Positions 41,289-52,946 of a DNA stretch of 64,000 nt are shown in pieces. The DNA is from Caenimonas sp. SL110 (GTDB taxonomy: Bacteria > Pseudomonadota > Gammaproteobacteria > Burkholderiales > Burkholderiaceae_C), in the NCBI RefSeq assembly GCF_001044395.1, contig NZ_JANU01000016.1:1-64000 (forward strand). The letters run 5' to 3'. Made by a program: the position numbers and the translations under genes. The notes under the pieces are model-generated. The model had not been told where the DNA came from. It searched no databases and saw only the letters and a program-made list of their open reading frames with translations. Every line of letters begins with the position of its first letter. Positions within the stretch are counted from its first letter, which is position 1.

Positions 41289-42896
41289 TCAGAACCCCGC
41301 AACCAATCCGTCTCGACGCGAATCGCTGGCAGCGACATAGCCCTCACGAGACGGATCGCCTGCACGCCAGATGAACTGGCCCGAGCCGAAGTCCATGTAG
41401 CTGTCGTTGATGACTTCCATCTGGTGGCCGCGCGAGGCGAGCTCCGCCACCACTGCCTTGTCCATCTGCTGCTCGACGTTCAGCTCCAGCCCTGCATTGA
41501 AGCGCCAACGGGGCGCGTCGCACGCAGCCTGCGGGTTCTGCTTGTAGTCGATCATGCGAACGAGCGTCTGCAGATGGCCCTGGGGCTGCATGTTGCCGCC
41601 CATCACGCCGAACGACATCACCGGCTGGCCGTCCCTGGTCAGGAACGCAGGGATGATGGTGTGGAAGGGCCGCTTGCCCGGCGCCACCTGGTTGGGCCCT
41701 GCATCAATGCTGAAGCCGTGTCCGCGATTTTGCAGGCTGATGCCGAAGTCGGGCTCCACGCAACCCGAGCCGAAGCCCATGTAGTTGCTCTGGATGAAGC
41801 TCACCATCATGCCGTTCTCGTCGGCGGCCGTGAGGTAGATCGTGCCGCCCTTGACCGGATTGCCCGCCTTGAAATCCTGCGCGCGCTTCATGTCGATCAT
41901 GCGGGCGCGCGATGCGAGGTAGCTGTCGTCCAGCATCTGCTCGGGCGTGACGGTCATGCTCGAAGGCTCCGACACATATTGATAGACGTCCGCAAACGCG
42001 AGCTTCATCGCTTCGATCTGGATGTGCTGCGAATCGGCGCTGTCCACAGCGTACGAAGCGATGTCGAACTTCTCGACGATGCCCAGCGCGATCAGTGCAG
42101 CGATGCCCTGCCCGTTCGGCGGAATCTCGTGAAGTGTGTAGCCGCGATAGTTGCGTGCGAGCGGCTTGACCCACTCGGGCTGGTAGGCGGCCAGGTCGCT
42201 GGCCTTCATGCTGCCGCCGTTGGCCGTGGAAAACTTCTCCAGAGCCGCTGCAATCTCGCCGCGATAGAAAGCATCGCCCTTGGTCTGCGCGATCAGGCGC
42301 AACGCCCGGGCCGCTGCCTTGAACTGCCACAACTCGCCCACATTCGGCACGCGGCCATGGGGCATGAACGCTTGCGCAAAGCCCGGCTGGTCGCTCATTT
42401 CCCTTGCGCCCGAGTCCCACTTCTGCTGCACGACCACCGGCAAGAGGTAGCCGCGCTCGGCGATCTCGATGGCCGGCTCCAGCAGGTCAGCGAACGGGAG
42501 CTTGCCGAACTTGTCGCTCATTGCCCGCCAGCCGGCAACCGCGCCCGGAACCGTCACGCTGTCGAGCCCGCGCTTGGGCGGCTTCGGGTCGGCGCCGTAC
42601 TTGCGCTTGAAGTAATCGGGCGTCCACGCCTGCGGCGCAGTGCCGGATGCGTTGAGCCCGTGCAGTTCCTTGCCGTCCCAGATGATCGCGAAAGCGTCGC
42701 TGCCCAGGCCGTTGCTCACAGGTTCGACGATGGTCATCGCTGCAGCGGCTGCGATCGCCGCATCGACGGCATTGCCACCCTTGAGCAACATCCGCAGGCC
42801 GGCCTGTGAGCCGAGCGGGTGCGAGGTCGAACAGATGTTGCGCGCAAAGACCGGCAGGCGCGTGGTGGGATAGGGGTTGTTGAAGTCGAAGTTCAT
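41289..42896 (-). CDS. gamma-glutamyltransferase family protein
   Basis: A 535-residue Ntn-hydrolase precursor. The autoprocessing nucleophile is Thr352 (KGGTIYLTAADENG), which becomes the N-terminus of the small subunit. MLLKGGNAVDAAIAAAAAMTIVEP and PPNGQGIAALIAL match the large subunit. The later MSFGVMGGNMQPQGHLQ motif is conserved. There is no signal peptide, unlike periplasmic Ggt, so it may be a cytoplasmic acylase-like relative (YwrD type). It would transfer or hydrolyse gamma-glutamyl groups. Confidence 0.88.
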   Translation of the reverse strand: MNFDFNNPYPTTRLPVFARNICSTSHPLGSQAGLRMLLKGGNAVDAAIAAAAAMTIVEPVSNGLGSDAFAIIWDGKELHGLNASGTAPQAWTPDYFKRKYGADPKPPKRGLDSVTVPGAVAGWRAMSDKFGKLPFADLLEPAIEIAERGYLLPVVVQQKWDSGAREMSDQPGFAQAFMPHGRVPNVGELWQFKAAARALRLIAQTKGDAFYRGEIAAALEKFSTANGGSMKASDLAAYQPEWVKPLARNYRGYTLHEIPPNGQGIAALIALGIVEKFDIASYAVDSADSQHIQIEAMKLAFADVYQYVSEPSSMTVTPEQMLDDSYLASRARMIDMKRAQDFKAGNPVKGGTIYLTAADENGMMVSFIQSNYMGFGSGCVEPDFGISLQNRGHGFSIDAGPNQVAPGKRPFHTIIPAFLTRDGQPVMSFGVMGGNMQPQGHLQTLVRMIDYKQNPQAACDAPRWRFNAGLELNVEQQMDKAVVAELASRGHQMEVINDSYMDFGSGQFIWRAGDPSREGYVAASDSRRDGLVAGF

Positions 42897-42954
42897 GCGT
42901 GGATTATTGCGCCGCCCGGCGATGCCCGCTTGTCACAGCCTAGACTCTGCAGCC

Positions 42955-43593
42955 ATGAAAAAGGAATTGATCACCCCGTTCTTCGAAACGCTGCGCACCG
43001 CCAACCCGCTGCCCACGACCGAACTGGAGTTCACGACGCCCTTCGAGCTGCTGGCTGCCGTGCTCTTGTCGGCGCAGGCCACTGATGTGAGCGTGAACAA
43101 GGCGACCCGCAAGCTCTTTGCAGTTGCCAACACGCCGCAAGCGATTCTTGACCTGGGTCAAGCCGGGCTTGAGGCGTACATCAAGACGATCGGCCTTTAT
43201 CGCATGAAGGCCAAGCACCTCATCGAAGCGTGTCGCATCCTGGTCGAGCGGCATGACGGTGTGGTGCCGCGCTCGCGTGAAGAGCTGCAGTCGTTGCCGG
43301 GCGTGGGTCGCAAGACGGCCAATGTCGTGTTGAACACGGCGTTCGGACAGGCGACGATGGCGGTTGATACGCATATCTTTCGCGTCAGCAACCGGACGGG
43401 GCTGGCCCCAGGCAAGGACCCGCTAGCAGTGGAACTGGCACTGCTCAAACGCGTGCCCGACGAATTCATCCACGACGCGCACCACTGGCTGATTCTTCAC
43501 GGCCGCTATGTGTGCGTCGCGCGCACGCCGAAGTGCTGGGAGTGTGCGGTGAGTGCGTATTGCGACTACCGGCCCAAGACGCCTGCGCCCTGA
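42955..43593 (+). CDS. nth: endonuclease III
   Basis: A 212-residue DNA glycosylase/AP lyase for oxidised pyrimidines. The catalytic Lys120 (LPGVGRKTANVVL) and Asp138 (AVDTHIFRVSNR) and the four [4Fe-4S] cysteines 187, 194, 197 and 203 fall at the same numbers as in E. coli Nth. The ATG at 42955 is chosen by that alignment. It is divergent from gamma-glutamyltransferase and convergent with RidA. Confidence 0.96.
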   Translation: MKKELITPFFETLRTANPLPTTELEFTTPFELLAAVLLSAQATDVSVNKATRKLFAVANTPQAILDLGQAGLEAYIKTIGLYRMKAKHLIEACRILVERHDGVVPRSREELQSLPGVGRKTANVVLNTAFGQATMAVDTHIFRVSNRTGLAPGKDPLAVELALLKRVPDEFIHDAHHWLILHGRYVCVARTPKCWECAVSAYCDYRPKTPAP

Positions 43594-43613
43594 GAGATGG
43601 CGCCGCCTCAAAG

Positions 43614-44000
43614 TCACAAAACCCCGACCGCCTCGACCTCCACCTTGAACCCATAGTGCAACGGCCCTGTCGGCACCACCGCGCGCGACGGCTTGGCCGA
43701 CCCGGCCCATCCGGCGTACACCGCGTTGAACGCGGGCCAGTTGTCCAGGCTGTCCACGTACACCCGCACCTGTACCAGCTTGTCCACACTGCTGCCGGCG
43801 GCTTCGAGTGCGGCCTGCACATTGGCCAGTACCTGCACCGCCTGGATCTCGAAGCTGGCATCGCTCAACTTCGTGCCGTCAGGCCGTATCGGCAACTGGC
43901 CCGAAACGAACACGAAGCCGTTGGCCACCGTCGCATGGCTGTAGTGGCCGCCCGGCTTGGCCATGGTGGGCGGATTGACGCGGGTGGGTTTGATTGCCAT
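43614..44000 (-). CDS. RidA family protein (YjgF/YER057c/UK114)
   Basis: A 128-residue protein. GHYSHATVANGFVFVSGQLPI opens the RidA fold, with QAVQVLANVQAALEAAGSSVDKLVQVRVYV following and a VEVEAV ending. The usual arginine that binds the imine/enamine near the C-terminus is present in SRAVVPTGPL, consistent with 2-aminoacrylate deamination. It lies five bases after the upstream amino-acid enzyme gene, fitting removal of reactive imines made by PLP enzymes. Confidence 0.9.
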   Translation of the reverse strand: MAIKPTRVNPPTMAKPGGHYSHATVANGFVFVSGQLPIRPDGTKLSDASFEIQAVQVLANVQAALEAAGSSVDKLVQVRVYVDSLDNWPAFNAVYAGWAGSAKPSRAVVPTGPLHYGFKVEVEAVGVL

Positions 44001-44005
44001 GAGAT

Positions 44006-45142
44006 TCACCAGCCGTAAAAGCGAGGCCACGCAGTCGTCGCACCGTCGGTGCCCACTGCGTGGTACTCAGGAAACTGCGCGCCGGTGGCGCACGCGTGAT
44101 TGGGAAGGATGCGCAATTGCGTGCCGACCGGCAGCACTGCCGCTATATCCAATGCGACGTTGCCACCAGCAGACGCCGTCACCACACCATGCTCCTGGTT
44201 CGCAGAACTCAGCACGAACCCCTGCATGGGCCGGCCTTGCGCATCGCAGACCTGCCCGTAGCCGTAGTCATGCGCCTGCGATTGCGTGCCCCGGTCGCGG
44301 CTCATTGCCATCCAGCCCGCATCCACAATCGCCCAGCCCTTTTCGCGCTGGTGGCCAATCACCGTAGTGAGCACGCTCAGCGCGATGTCGTCTTGCGTGC
44401 AGACACCCACGTTCGCCATCACCAGGTCGAAGAACACATACACACCGGCTCGCACTTCGGTGACGCCTTCGAGTTGCTCGGCAGACAACGCAGTCGGCGT
44501 CGACCCGACGCTCACCACGGCGCAGGGCAAGCCAGCATCGCGAAGGCGCTGCGCGGCGCGCACGCAGCCCGCGCGTTCCTGCTCGGCCATCTTGCGCAGC
44601 GCGTGCGGCGTGCTGCAGTTGTAGCTCTCGCCCGCATGGGTCATGACGCCGCCGAGCTTTGCGCCGCCGTCAACCAGCGCGCGCCCGACATCCAGCAGCA
44701 AAGCGTCTTCAGGCTTGACGCCCGAGCGGTGACCGTCGGTGTCGATCTCGATCCAGGTCTCGAACACTTCGCCATGCTCACGGCCGAACGCTGCAATCGC
44801 CTGCGCGCCCTCCACGCTGTCCGTCACGATCTTCAGGTCGCAGCCCTTGCGGCGTAGCGCCAGCGCCTGTGCCAGCTTGTTCGGCGCCATGCCGACGGCG
44901 TAAAGAATGTCGGTGATGCCCGCAGCGAAAAACTGCTCGGCCTCTTTCAATGTGGACACCGTGATGCCCGAAGCGCCAGCCTCCACTTGCGCACGAACCA
45001 CTTCGACGCACTTGGATGTCTTGACGTGGGGACGGAACTTCACGCCAAGCGCGTTCATGCGGTCCTGCATGCGCCGGATGTTGGCTTGCATGCGCGCTGT
45101 ATCGACCAGCGCGGCGGGAGTGGAAATATCGGATAGCGTCAT
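44006..45142 (-). CDS. D-threonine aldolase/D-serine dehydratase-type PLP enzyme
   Basis: A 378-residue fold-type III enzyme. The N-terminal alanine racemase-like barrel has the PLP Lys in FRPHVKTSK. ETWIEIDTDGHRSGV and GVMTHAGESYNC are family motifs. The C-terminal metal-binding motif LPNHACATG (His/Cys) is typical of DSD1-like proteins. It would cleave D-3-hydroxy amino acids or dehydrate D-serine. It is co-transcribed with RidA, which handles 2-aminoacrylate made by such dehydratases. Confidence 0.88.
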   Translation of the reverse strand: MTLSDISTPAALVDTARMQANIRRMQDRMNALGVKFRPHVKTSKCVEVVRAQVEAGASGITVSTLKEAEQFFAAGITDILYAVGMAPNKLAQALALRRKGCDLKIVTDSVEGAQAIAAFGREHGEVFETWIEIDTDGHRSGVKPEDALLLDVGRALVDGGAKLGGVMTHAGESYNCSTPHALRKMAEQERAGCVRAAQRLRDAGLPCAVVSVGSTPTALSAEQLEGVTEVRAGVYVFFDLVMANVGVCTQDDIALSVLTTVIGHQREKGWAIVDAGWMAMSRDRGTQSQAHDYGYGQVCDAQGRPMQGFVLSSANQEHGVVTASAGGNVALDIAAVLPVGTQLRILPNHACATGAQFPEYHAVGTDGATTAWPRFYGW

Positions 45143-45184
45143 TGCGCCAATCCTACAGCCCTGCAACCCTGCACCGCTGCCTGC

Positions 45185-46603
45185 CTAGAGTCCGCGCCAG
45201 CCGCCGCCCAATGCCTGGATCAACGCGACCGCAGCCACTTGCCGGTCAGACTGCGCCGTCACCACGGCGCGGCGCGCATTGGCAGCCGTGACTTGCGCAT
45301 TGATGACTTCGGTGTAGCTCACCTGCCCAGCCAGGTAACGATTGAGCACCTGCTGCTCGACCAGGTTCGCTGCCGTCACCGCCTGCTGGCGCAGCACCAG
45401 TTGCTGCTGCAGCACGCGTGATGCAACCAGCTGGTCCTCGACATCCTGGAAGGCAGACAGCACCGTCTGGCGATACCGCGCAGCCGCTTCTTCCAAGCCC
45501 GCGCGGGCGCTGTCGACACGCGCACGATTCGCGCCTGCATCGAAGATCGTCTGCGCCAGCGATGCGCCAATGGACCACGCAAGCGCCGATGCGCTGAACA
45601 GGTCGCCAATGCTGGCCGCGCCCAGGCCGACCTGCCCCGAGAGCCGGATGTTCGGATACCGCGCCGCCTGCGCGATGCCGATCTGCTCATTGGCTTGCGC
45701 CGCACGACGCTCGGCTGCTGCAATATCGGGCCTGCGCAGCAGCAGCGTTGAGGGCACATCAAAAGGCACATCCGGCACGGCGCCCATCCACGTCGTGCGC
45801 GGAGCCAGCGTGAAGTTGGCAGGCGCCTGGCCGATCAGCACCGCAATCGCATGTTCAAGCACCGCACGTTGCCGCTCGATGGTGAGTATCTCGGCGCGCG
45901 CATTGATCAGCTGCGTCTGGGCCTGCAACTGGTCAGTGCGCGCGACGATGCCTGCGTTGTACCGGTTGGTCGCGATGTTGAAGGTGCGCTCGTAGCCGGC
46001 GATGGTCTGCAGTTGCAACTCGCGCTGAACGTCGAGTTCGCGCAGGTTGAAGTAGTTGATGGCGAGTTCGCCCTGGGCCGATAGCTTCGCGGATTGAAGA
46101 TCGGCAGCACTGGCCTGCTCGCCCGCACGCGAACTATCGACACCCCGGCGCAGACGGCCCCACACATCGGGCTCCCATGCGCCGCCTATGCCCACGCTGT
46201 AATTGCTGCGCGATGGCGTGCTGCCGCCGCCGCCACTGCGCGATGCGCCGGAATCGAGATTAACCGTCGGAAAAAGCGAAGCACGCTGCTCGGCCACCAG
46301 CGCGCGAGCCTGCGCGTACGAAGCAACCGCGGCGGCCACGCTCTGGTTGGAGACCTCCACACGCGAGGTCAGGTCGTTCAGCACCGGGTCTTCAAACAGT
46401 TGCCACCACGGACCACGCTCCAGCATGTCGGCGGGCACGGCCCTGACCCATTCGCCGCGGCCTTCCTTGAAAGCCACCGGGGTCTCGACCGTTGGCACCT
46501 GATAAACGGGCCCCACGGCGCAGCCAGACAGGACCAGCGCGAGCACGACCAGTGAAAGGCGGGAAGGAGTAAAGGAAGGAGAAAGTGATTTCATGTGCGT
46601 CAT
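45185..46603 (-). CDS. outer-membrane efflux lipoprotein, NodT family
   Basis: A 472-residue TolC-like channel. The lipoprotein signal has lipobox LVLSGC. Two repeated coiled regions form the trimeric tunnel, with ARALVAEQRASLFPTVNLDSG, LRRPDIAAAERRAAQANEQIGIAQAARYPNIRLSG and SAFQDVEDQL hallmarks. A Ser/Gly-rich SRSGGGGSTPSRS loop is unusual. The start overlaps the pump gene stop by ATGA (46600-46603). It is the last gene of the efflux operon, exporting across the outer membrane. Confidence 0.92.
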   Translation of the reverse strand: MTHMKSLSPSFTPSRLSLVVLALVLSGCAVGPVYQVPTVETPVAFKEGRGEWVRAVPADMLERGPWWQLFEDPVLNDLTSRVEVSNQSVAAAVASYAQARALVAEQRASLFPTVNLDSGASRSGGGGSTPSRSNYSVGIGGAWEPDVWGRLRRGVDSSRAGEQASAADLQSAKLSAQGELAINYFNLRELDVQRELQLQTIAGYERTFNIATNRYNAGIVARTDQLQAQTQLINARAEILTIERQRAVLEHAIAVLIGQAPANFTLAPRTTWMGAVPDVPFDVPSTLLLRRPDIAAAERRAAQANEQIGIAQAARYPNIRLSGQVGLGAASIGDLFSASALAWSIGASLAQTIFDAGANRARVDSARAGLEEAAARYRQTVLSAFQDVEDQLVASRVLQQQLVLRQQAVTAANLVEQQVLNRYLAGQVSYTEVINAQVTAANARRAVVTAQSDRQVAAVALIQALGGGWRGL

Positions 46604-49600
46604 GTTCCAGCGGGGCTGGCGGAGGTGGCCGCAATAGGCGCGTGACGGCCCAGCTCGCGTTCGTGCGGGCTGCGGCGACGCAGTTTGTCGAGCAGCAGGT
46701 AGACGACCGGTGTCGTGAGAAGCGTGATCACCTGGCTGGCGATCAGCCCGCCGATGATGGCGATGCCCAGCGGCTTGCGCAGCTCCGCGCCCTCGCCGAA
46801 GCCGATGGCCAGCGGCAGCGCGCCCAGGCCTGCGGCAAGTGTCGTCATCAGGATCGGACGAAAGCGCAGCAGGCACGCCTCACGCACGGCGGCATACGGC
46901 GAGAGGCCGCGCGAACGCTCGGCATCGAGCGCAAAGTCGATGATGAGAATCGCGTTCTTCTTCACGATGCCGATCAGCAGGAACAGGCCGATCAGCGCAA
47001 TGATGGACAGCTCCATCTTGAACAGCAGCAGTGCCAGTGCGGCGCCCACGCCCGCCGATGGCAGCGTTGAAAGCACCGTGATCGGATGCACCAGGCTTTC
47101 ATACAGCACGCCCAGCAGGATGTAGATCACGACGATGGCCGCGAGGATCAGCATGGGCTGCTCGCCTTGCGATTGCTGCGCCGCCCGCGCCGTGCCCTGG
47201 AAGCTGCCGCGCACGTTGATCGGCATGCTGATGGACGCTTCTGCCTGCCGCACTGCGTCCTGGCCGTCCTGCAGGTTGCTGCCTTCTGCGAGGTTGTAGG
47301 AAATCGTGGTGGCGAGCTCGGCGTCCTGGTGGTTCACCGAACTGGCGGTGGGGCGTTCGCTGAACTTCGCGATGGCTGACAGCGGCACCATCGTCGTCGC
47401 CTTGCTGCCCACGGCCTGCCCCGATGACTGATCGCGCAGGCCCGGGTTGATGGGCGCACTGCCTGTTGCGGCTGTGGTGGTTGTAGCGGTGGTTGTCGAC
47501 GTCGTTGAATTGAGCGGCGTGGTGATGCTGCCGGTCGTGCCGCGCGCGGGAACATAAATGTCTTTCAGCGCTTCGGGGCTTCGCGTGTACATCGGTGCCA
47601 CACCCATGATCACGCGGTATTGATTGAGCTCGTCGTAGATGGTCGCGACCTGCCGCTGGCCGAAGCCGTTGTACAGGGCGTTGTTGATGTCACGCGAGTT
47701 GATGCCCAGCCGCGCCGCCGATTCCTTGTCCACATCGACGAAAACTTCGACGCCGTTTTCCTGCTGGTCGGTGTCCACGTCGGTCAACGCGGGCTGCTGC
47801 TTCATCGCTTCGGCCAGGCGCGCGGCCCAGTTGCGAAGGTCGGCGACGTTGTCGCTCTTGAGCGTGTATTGATAGGTGCTGTTGCTCTGGCGGCCGCCCA
47901 TGCGCAGGTCCTGGACCGGGTTCAGGAACAGGCTCACACCGGTGATCTGTGCGAGCTGTGGTCGCAATCGCGCAATCACCGCCTGGCCCTTGTCGGTACG
48001 GTCTGCGCCGCGCTTCAGATTCACGAACAGAAAGCCGCCACCCGCGCGCCCGCCGCCGGTGAAACCCACCACCGTGTCGACCGCAGGATCGGCCCGGATG
48101 ATGTTGACCAGCTGCCTGAGCTTTTCCTGCATGGCCTGGAAAGAGATGCTCTGGTCGGCACGCAGTCCGCCCTGGATCTGCCCTGTGTCCTGCTGCGGAA
48201 AAAAGCCCTTGGGGATCATCGTGAACAGGTAGGCGTTCAATCCGATCACCAGCACCAGGATGGCCAGCACGAGCCAGCGCATCGACAGCGCCCAATCGAG
48301 GCTGTGTTCGTACTGGCGCTGCATCCAGTTGAAGCCGCGCTCGAAGGCACGCGAGACGCGGCCCGGCGGTTTTTGCTCGTCATGCGGACGCAGCAGCCAT
48401 GCGCAGAGCATCGGGGTGGTGGTGAGCGAGATGACCAGCGAGATCATGACGGCTGCCGACAGCGTCACCGCAAATTCGCGAAAGAGCCGCCCGACCTGTC
48501 CACCCATGAACAGCAGCGGGATGAAGACGGCCACCAGCGAGAGGCTGATCGACAGCACGGTGAATCCGACTTCGCGTGCGCCCAGCAAGGCAGCACTGAA
48601 GCGATCCATGCCGGCTTCGATGTGGCGGCTGGTGTTTTCCAGAACCACGATCGCGTCATCGACAACGAAACCGGTCGCCACGGTGAGCGCCATGAGGCTC
48701 AGGTTGTTGAGCGAAAAGCCCAGCAAGTACATCACGGCAAATGTGCCGAGCAGCGACACAACCGTGGCGACGGCCGGGATGATGGTGGCGCGAACGCTGC
48801 GCAGGAAGGCGCTGACCACCAGCACGACCAGCACGATCGCGATCACCAGCGTGACTTCCACCTCGTGCAGTGAAGCGCGTATGGAGTGGGTGCGGTCGGT
48901 CGCGACCGACAGCTTGATGTCGCCGGGCAGTTGCGCCTGCAACTCGGGCAGGAGCGCGCGAACGTTGTCCACCGTCTCGATCGCGTTGGCACCCGGCTGC
49001 AGGGTGACCAGCACGATGACGGCCGGCTCGCCGTTGAACAGGCCCAGCGTGTTGATGTTCTCGACGCTGTCGTTGATCTCGGCCAGATCGGACAGGCGAA
49101 TCGCCGCGCCGTTGCGCCATGCGACCACCAGGTTGCGATAGTCAGCAGCGGTGGGCCGCCCTTCGCGCACGCCGGTGCCGGTGTAGATCTGCAGTTGCCG
49201 GCCCGAGCCTTCGATCGTTCCCTTGGGCCGATTCGCGTTGCTGGCCTGAAGCGCAGCGCGCACGTCTTCGGAGCTGACGCCGTATTTGCTGAGCGCGAAA
49301 GGCAGCAGCTCGACGCGGACGGCAGGCAGCGAACCACCGCCGAGTTCGACGTCGCCCACGCCCTGCACCTGTGCCACTTTCTGCTGCACGACGTTGGACA
49401 CGGCGTCATAGATCTGGCCAGGCGAGCGCGTCGGCGAGGTCATGGCCAGGATGATCACGGGCGCGGCGGATGGGTTGGCCTTGCGGTAACTCGGGTTGCT
49501 GCGCAGGGTCGAGGGCAAGTCGGCGCGCGATGCGTTGATCGCGGCCTGCACTTCGCGTGCGGCGGCGTCGATCTTGCGGTTGAGGTCGAACTGCAGGCTG

Positions 49601-49872
49601 ATGCGGGTGGAGCCGTTGCCGCTGGACGACGTCATCTCGTTGACGCCTGCGATCACGCCCAGCCTTCGCTCCAGGGGTGTGGCCACGCTGGACGCCATCG
49701 TGTCCGGGCTGGCACCTGGCAGGTTCGCGCTGACGGAGATCACCGGGTAGTCCACCTGCGGCAGCGGCGCGACGGCCAGCACGAAGAACGCGCCTATGCC
49801 GGCCAGCGCGATCCCGATGGTGAGCAGGATCGTCGCGACGGGGCGGCGGACGAAGGGCTCGGAAAGGTTCAT
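46600..49872 (-). CDS. RND efflux pump subunit, MdtC-like
   Basis: A 1090-residue inner-membrane RND transporter, slightly longer than MdtC (about 1025). [20 protein letters not shown] is near the N-terminus, [13 protein letters not shown] carries the proton-relay aspartates and [18 protein letters not shown] is in the second half. A low-complexity insertion ([15 protein letters not shown]), at about residues 795-815, lies in the periplasmic docking/porter region. It overlaps both neighbours by ATGA. With the 49869-52946 pump it would form an MdtBC-like heterotrimer. Confidence 0.93.
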   Translation of the reverse strand: MNLSEPFVRRPVATILLTIGIALAGIGAFFVLAVAPLPQVDYPVISVSANLPGASPDTMASSVATPLERRLGVIAGVNEMTSSSGNGSTRISLQFDLNRKIDAAAREVQAAINASRADLPSTLRSNPSYRKANPSAAPVIILAMTSPTRSPGQIYDAVSNVVQQKVAQVQGVGDVELGGGSLPAVRVELLPFALSKYGVSSEDVRAALQASNANRPKGTIEGSGRQLQIYTGTGVREGRPTAADYRNLVVAWRNGAAIRLSDLAEINDSVENINTLGLFNGEPAVIVLVTLQPGANAIETVDNVRALLPELQAQLPGDIKLSVATDRTHSIRASLHEVEVTLVIAIVLVVLVVSAFLRSVRATIIPAVATVVSLLGTFAVMYLLGFSLNNLSLMALTVATGFVVDDAIVVLENTSRHIEAGMDRFSAALLGAREVGFTVLSISLSLVAVFIPLLFMGGQVGRLFREFAVTLSAAVMISLVISLTTTPMLCAWLLRPHDEQKPPGRVSRAFERGFNWMQRQYEHSLDWALSMRWLVLAILVLVIGLNAYLFTMIPKGFFPQQDTGQIQGGLRADQSISFQAMQEKLRQLVNIIRADPAVDTVVGFTGGGRAGGGFLFVNLKRGADRTDKGQAVIARLRPQLAQITGVSLFLNPVQDLRMGGRQSNSTYQYTLKSDNVADLRNWAARLAEAMKQQPALTDVDTDQQENGVEVFVDVDKESAARLGINSRDINNALYNGFGQRQVATIYDELNQYRVIMGVAPMYTRSPEALKDIYVPARGTTGSITTPLNSTTSTTTATTTTAATGSAPINPGLRDQSSGQAVGSKATTMVPLSAIAKFSERPTASSVNHQDAELATTISYNLAEGSNLQDGQDAVRQAEASISMPINVRGSFQGTARAAQQSQGEQPMLILAAIVVIYILLGVLYESLVHPITVLSTLPSAGVGAALALLLFKMELSIIALIGLFLLIGIVKKNAILIIDFALDAERSRGLSPYAAVREACLLRFRPILMTTLAAGLGALPLAIGFGEGAELRKPLGIAIIGGLIASQVITLLTTPVVYLLLDKLRRRSPHERELGRHAPIAATSASPAGT

Positions 49873-52800
49873 CGAATACCGCCCCACCGCCTGGCCAACC
49901 CATCAAACCCCAGATAAATCACCGGCGTCGTGAACAGCGTCAGCAACTGGCTCACGATCAACCCACCAAAGATCGCCAGCCCCAGCGGCCTTCTCAGCTC
50001 CGCGCCGTCGCCCCACCCCAGCATCAGCGGCACCGCCGCAAACAGCGCGGCCAGCGTCGTCATCAGGATCGGCCGGAACCGCAGCAGCGCCGCCTGATGA
50101 ATGGCCTCGCGCGCCGACTTGCCTTCCTTGCGTTCGGCCTCGATCGCGAAGTCGATCATCATGATCGCGTTCTTCTTGACGATGCCGATCAGCAAGATGA
50201 TGCCGATGATGCCGATCACGCCCAGGTCATTGCCGGTGACCAGCAGCGCCAGCAATGCGCCCACCCCCGCCGACGGCAGCGTGGACAAGATCGTGAGGGG
50301 ATGGATGTAGCTCTCATACAGCACGCCCAGCACGATGTACACGCACACCACCGCCGCAAGAATCAGCCACAGCTGGTTGCTCAGCGATGCCTCGTAAGCG
50401 CCCGAAGCGCCCAGGAAGGTCATGGTCACGCTGCTGGGCATGTTGAGCTCTTTGGCCGCGACGCGAATCGCATCGACTGCCGTGCCCAGCGAAACACCCG
50501 GCGCCGTATCGAAACCCACCGTGGTCGCCGGATATTGCGCGACGTGCGTGATCTGCAGCGGCGCGCGGCGCTCGACGATGGTCGCCACTGCCGACAGAGG
50601 CGTAGCCTCACCCGACGATGTGCGCAGTTGCACCATGCCCAGCGAAGCGGGCGATGCCTGCGGATCGGGCCGCGCTTCCAGGATCACGCGGTACTGGTTG
50701 GTCTGCGTGAAGATGGTGGACACGATGCGCTGGCCGAACGCGCTGTAGAGCGCTTCATCAATCGCCGATGCCGAAATGTTCAGGCGTGCCGCCGTGTCGC
50801 GGTCGATATCGACATACACCGCTGCGCCTGATGCATCGGCATCGGTGGTCACATTGCGAACCTTGCCCACCGCCTGCAGCTTGCGCGCCAGCGCAGTCGC
50901 CCATTGCGTCACCGTCGCACCGTCGGCGCCTTCGATCGACAGGCGGTATTGCGTCGGCCCCGACTCGGCATCGATGGTCAGGTCTTGTGTTGGCTGCAGG
51001 TAGAACACGATGCCGGGCACGCGTTGCGCGCGCTGGCGCAGCCGGTCGATCACCTGTTGCTGGTTGTCGTGGCTCTTTTTCAGGTTGATCAACATGCGGC
51101 CGGTGTGCAGCATGGTGTTGTTGGCCGCATCCACGCCCACAAAGCTGCTGAGGGTCTCGACGTCCGGGTCTTCCATCACCAGCCGCGCAACCTCCTGCTG
51201 CATCTGCGCCATGGCGGTGTACGACACCGATTGCGATGCCTCGACCCGCGCCTGCAGCTGCCCGGTGTCCTGCGTGGGGAACAGGCCCTTGGGAATCCAG
51301 ATGTAGAGCAGCACTGTCAGCACGAGCGTGGCGAGTGCCACCAGCAGCGTGAGTTTTTCGCGGGCGAGCACCCACTGGAGCCAGCCGTCGTAGTGCTCGA
51401 TGATGCGGTCGAACTTGCGCTGCATCCAGCCGCCCCAGCCCTTTTCGCCGCCCTCGTGCGCCTTGATCCAGCGGCCCGACATCATCGGCACCAGCGTCAG
51501 GGACACCACGGCAGAAATCAGGATGGTGATCGCCAGCGTCACCGCAAATTCGCGGAACAGCCGCCCCACCACATCGCCCATGAAGAGCAGCGGAATCAGC
51601 ACCGCAATCAGCGAGACCGTCAGCGAGATGATGGTGAAGCCGATCTCGCTCGCACCCTTGAGCGCCGCTTCCATCGGCGGGTCGCCGTCCTCGATGTGGC
51701 GCGAGATGTTCTCGATCATCACGATGGCGTCGTCCACCACGAAGCCGGTTGCAATCGTGAGCGCCATCAGGCTCAGGTTGTTCAGGCTGTAGCCCAGCAG
51801 GTACATCACGCCGCACGCACCGATCAGCGAAATCGGGACGGCAAGACTCGCAATGACGGTCGCGCGCAGGCTGTGCAGGAAAGCAAAGATCACCAGCACC
51901 ACCAGCACCACCGCCAGGATCAGCTCGATCTGCACATGGTGAACCGACGCGCGGATACCGGTCGTGCGGTCGCTCAGCACATCGACCTTGATCGATGCCG
52001 GCAGGCCGGACATGAGTTCGGGCAATCGGGCCTTGATGCCATCGACCGTGGCGATCACATTGGCACCGGGCTGGCGCTGAACGTTGAGGATGATCGCGGG
52101 CTTGAGCTGCCCATCGACTACGGCCCATGCACCGAGCTTGACGTTCTCCGCGCTCTCCACCGCCTTGGCCACATCCGACAGGCGGATCGGCGCGCCGTTC
52201 TTGAAAGAGACGATCAGGTTCTGGTAATCGGCTGCCGCCACCAGCTGGTCATTGGCATTGATGGTGTAGGCACGGGTCGCGCCGTCGATGCTGCCCTTGG
52301 CGCTGTTGGCGTTGGCCGCCGTGATGGCCGTGCGTACGTTGTCCAGCGTGAGGCCGTAAGAAGCCAGCGCGCGCGCATCCACCTGGATGCGAACCGCCGG
52401 GCGCTGCCCGCCCGACAAGGTGACCAGGCCCACGCCCGACACCTGGCTGACCTTCAGCGCGATTCGCGTGTTCGCGATGTTCTGTACTTCGGTGAGCGCG
52501 AGCGAATCGGAGGTGATCGCCAGCGTGAGCACCGGTGCATCCGCCGGATTCACCTTGGCATAGACGGGCGGTGCGGGCAGGTCGGCAGGAAGCAGCGATC
52601 CACCTGCATTGATGGCCGCCTGCACCTGCTGCTCGGCAACATCGAGCGCCAGGCCCAGACCGAACTGCAGCGTGACGATGGACACGCCCGCCGCACTGGT
52701 CGAACTCATGCGCGACAGGCCCGGCATCTGCCCGAACTGGCGCTCCAGCGGCGCGGTGACGGTTTGCGCCATCACCTCCGGGCTTGCGCCCGGGTACAGC

Positions 52801-52946
52801 GTCTGCACCTGGATGGTCGGGTAATCGACCTGCGGCAGCGCCGACAGCGGCAGGAACCTGAAGCCGAGCACGCCTGCCAGCACGATGGCCAGCATCAGCA
52901 GCGAGGTCGCGACCGGCCGCAGGATGAAAGGACGCGACGGGTTCAT
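49869..52946 (-). CDS. RND efflux pump subunit, MdtB-like
   Basis: A 1025-residue RND transporter. Supporting motifs are [37 protein letters not shown] and [18 protein letters not shown]. There are twelve predicted membrane helices in the usual 1+5/1+5 pattern and two large periplasmic loops. It has a normal family length and no insertion, unlike its partner. The start overlaps the adaptor stop by ATGA. Pairs of this kind export bile salts, novobiocin and other hydrophobic compounds. Confidence 0.94.
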   Translation of the reverse strand: MNPSRPFILRPVATSLLMLAIVLAGVLGFRFLPLSALPQVDYPTIQVQTLYPGASPEVMAQTVTAPLERQFGQMPGLSRMSSTSAAGVSIVTLQFGLGLALDVAEQQVQAAINAGGSLLPADLPAPPVYAKVNPADAPVLTLAITSDSLALTEVQNIANTRIALKVSQVSGVGLVTLSGGQRPAVRIQVDARALASYGLTLDNVRTAITAANANSAKGSIDGATRAYTINANDQLVAAADYQNLIVSFKNGAPIRLSDVAKAVESAENVKLGAWAVVDGQLKPAIILNVQRQPGANVIATVDGIKARLPELMSGLPASIKVDVLSDRTTGIRASVHHVQIELILAVVLVVLVIFAFLHSLRATVIASLAVPISLIGACGVMYLLGYSLNNLSLMALTIATGFVVDDAIVMIENISRHIEDGDPPMEAALKGASEIGFTIISLTVSLIAVLIPLLFMGDVVGRLFREFAVTLAITILISAVVSLTLVPMMSGRWIKAHEGGEKGWGGWMQRKFDRIIEHYDGWLQWVLAREKLTLLVALATLVLTVLLYIWIPKGLFPTQDTGQLQARVEASQSVSYTAMAQMQQEVARLVMEDPDVETLSSFVGVDAANNTMLHTGRMLINLKKSHDNQQQVIDRLRQRAQRVPGIVFYLQPTQDLTIDAESGPTQYRLSIEGADGATVTQWATALARKLQAVGKVRNVTTDADASGAAVYVDIDRDTAARLNISASAIDEALYSAFGQRIVSTIFTQTNQYRVILEARPDPQASPASLGMVQLRTSSGEATPLSAVATIVERRAPLQITHVAQYPATTVGFDTAPGVSLGTAVDAIRVAAKELNMPSSVTMTFLGASGAYEASLSNQLWLILAAVVCVYIVLGVLYESYIHPLTILSTLPSAGVGALLALLVTGNDLGVIGIIGIILLIGIVKKNAIMMIDFAIEAERKEGKSAREAIHQAALLRFRPILMTTLAALFAAVPLMLGWGDGAELRRPLGLAIFGGLIVSQLLTLFTTPVIYLGFDGLARRWGGIR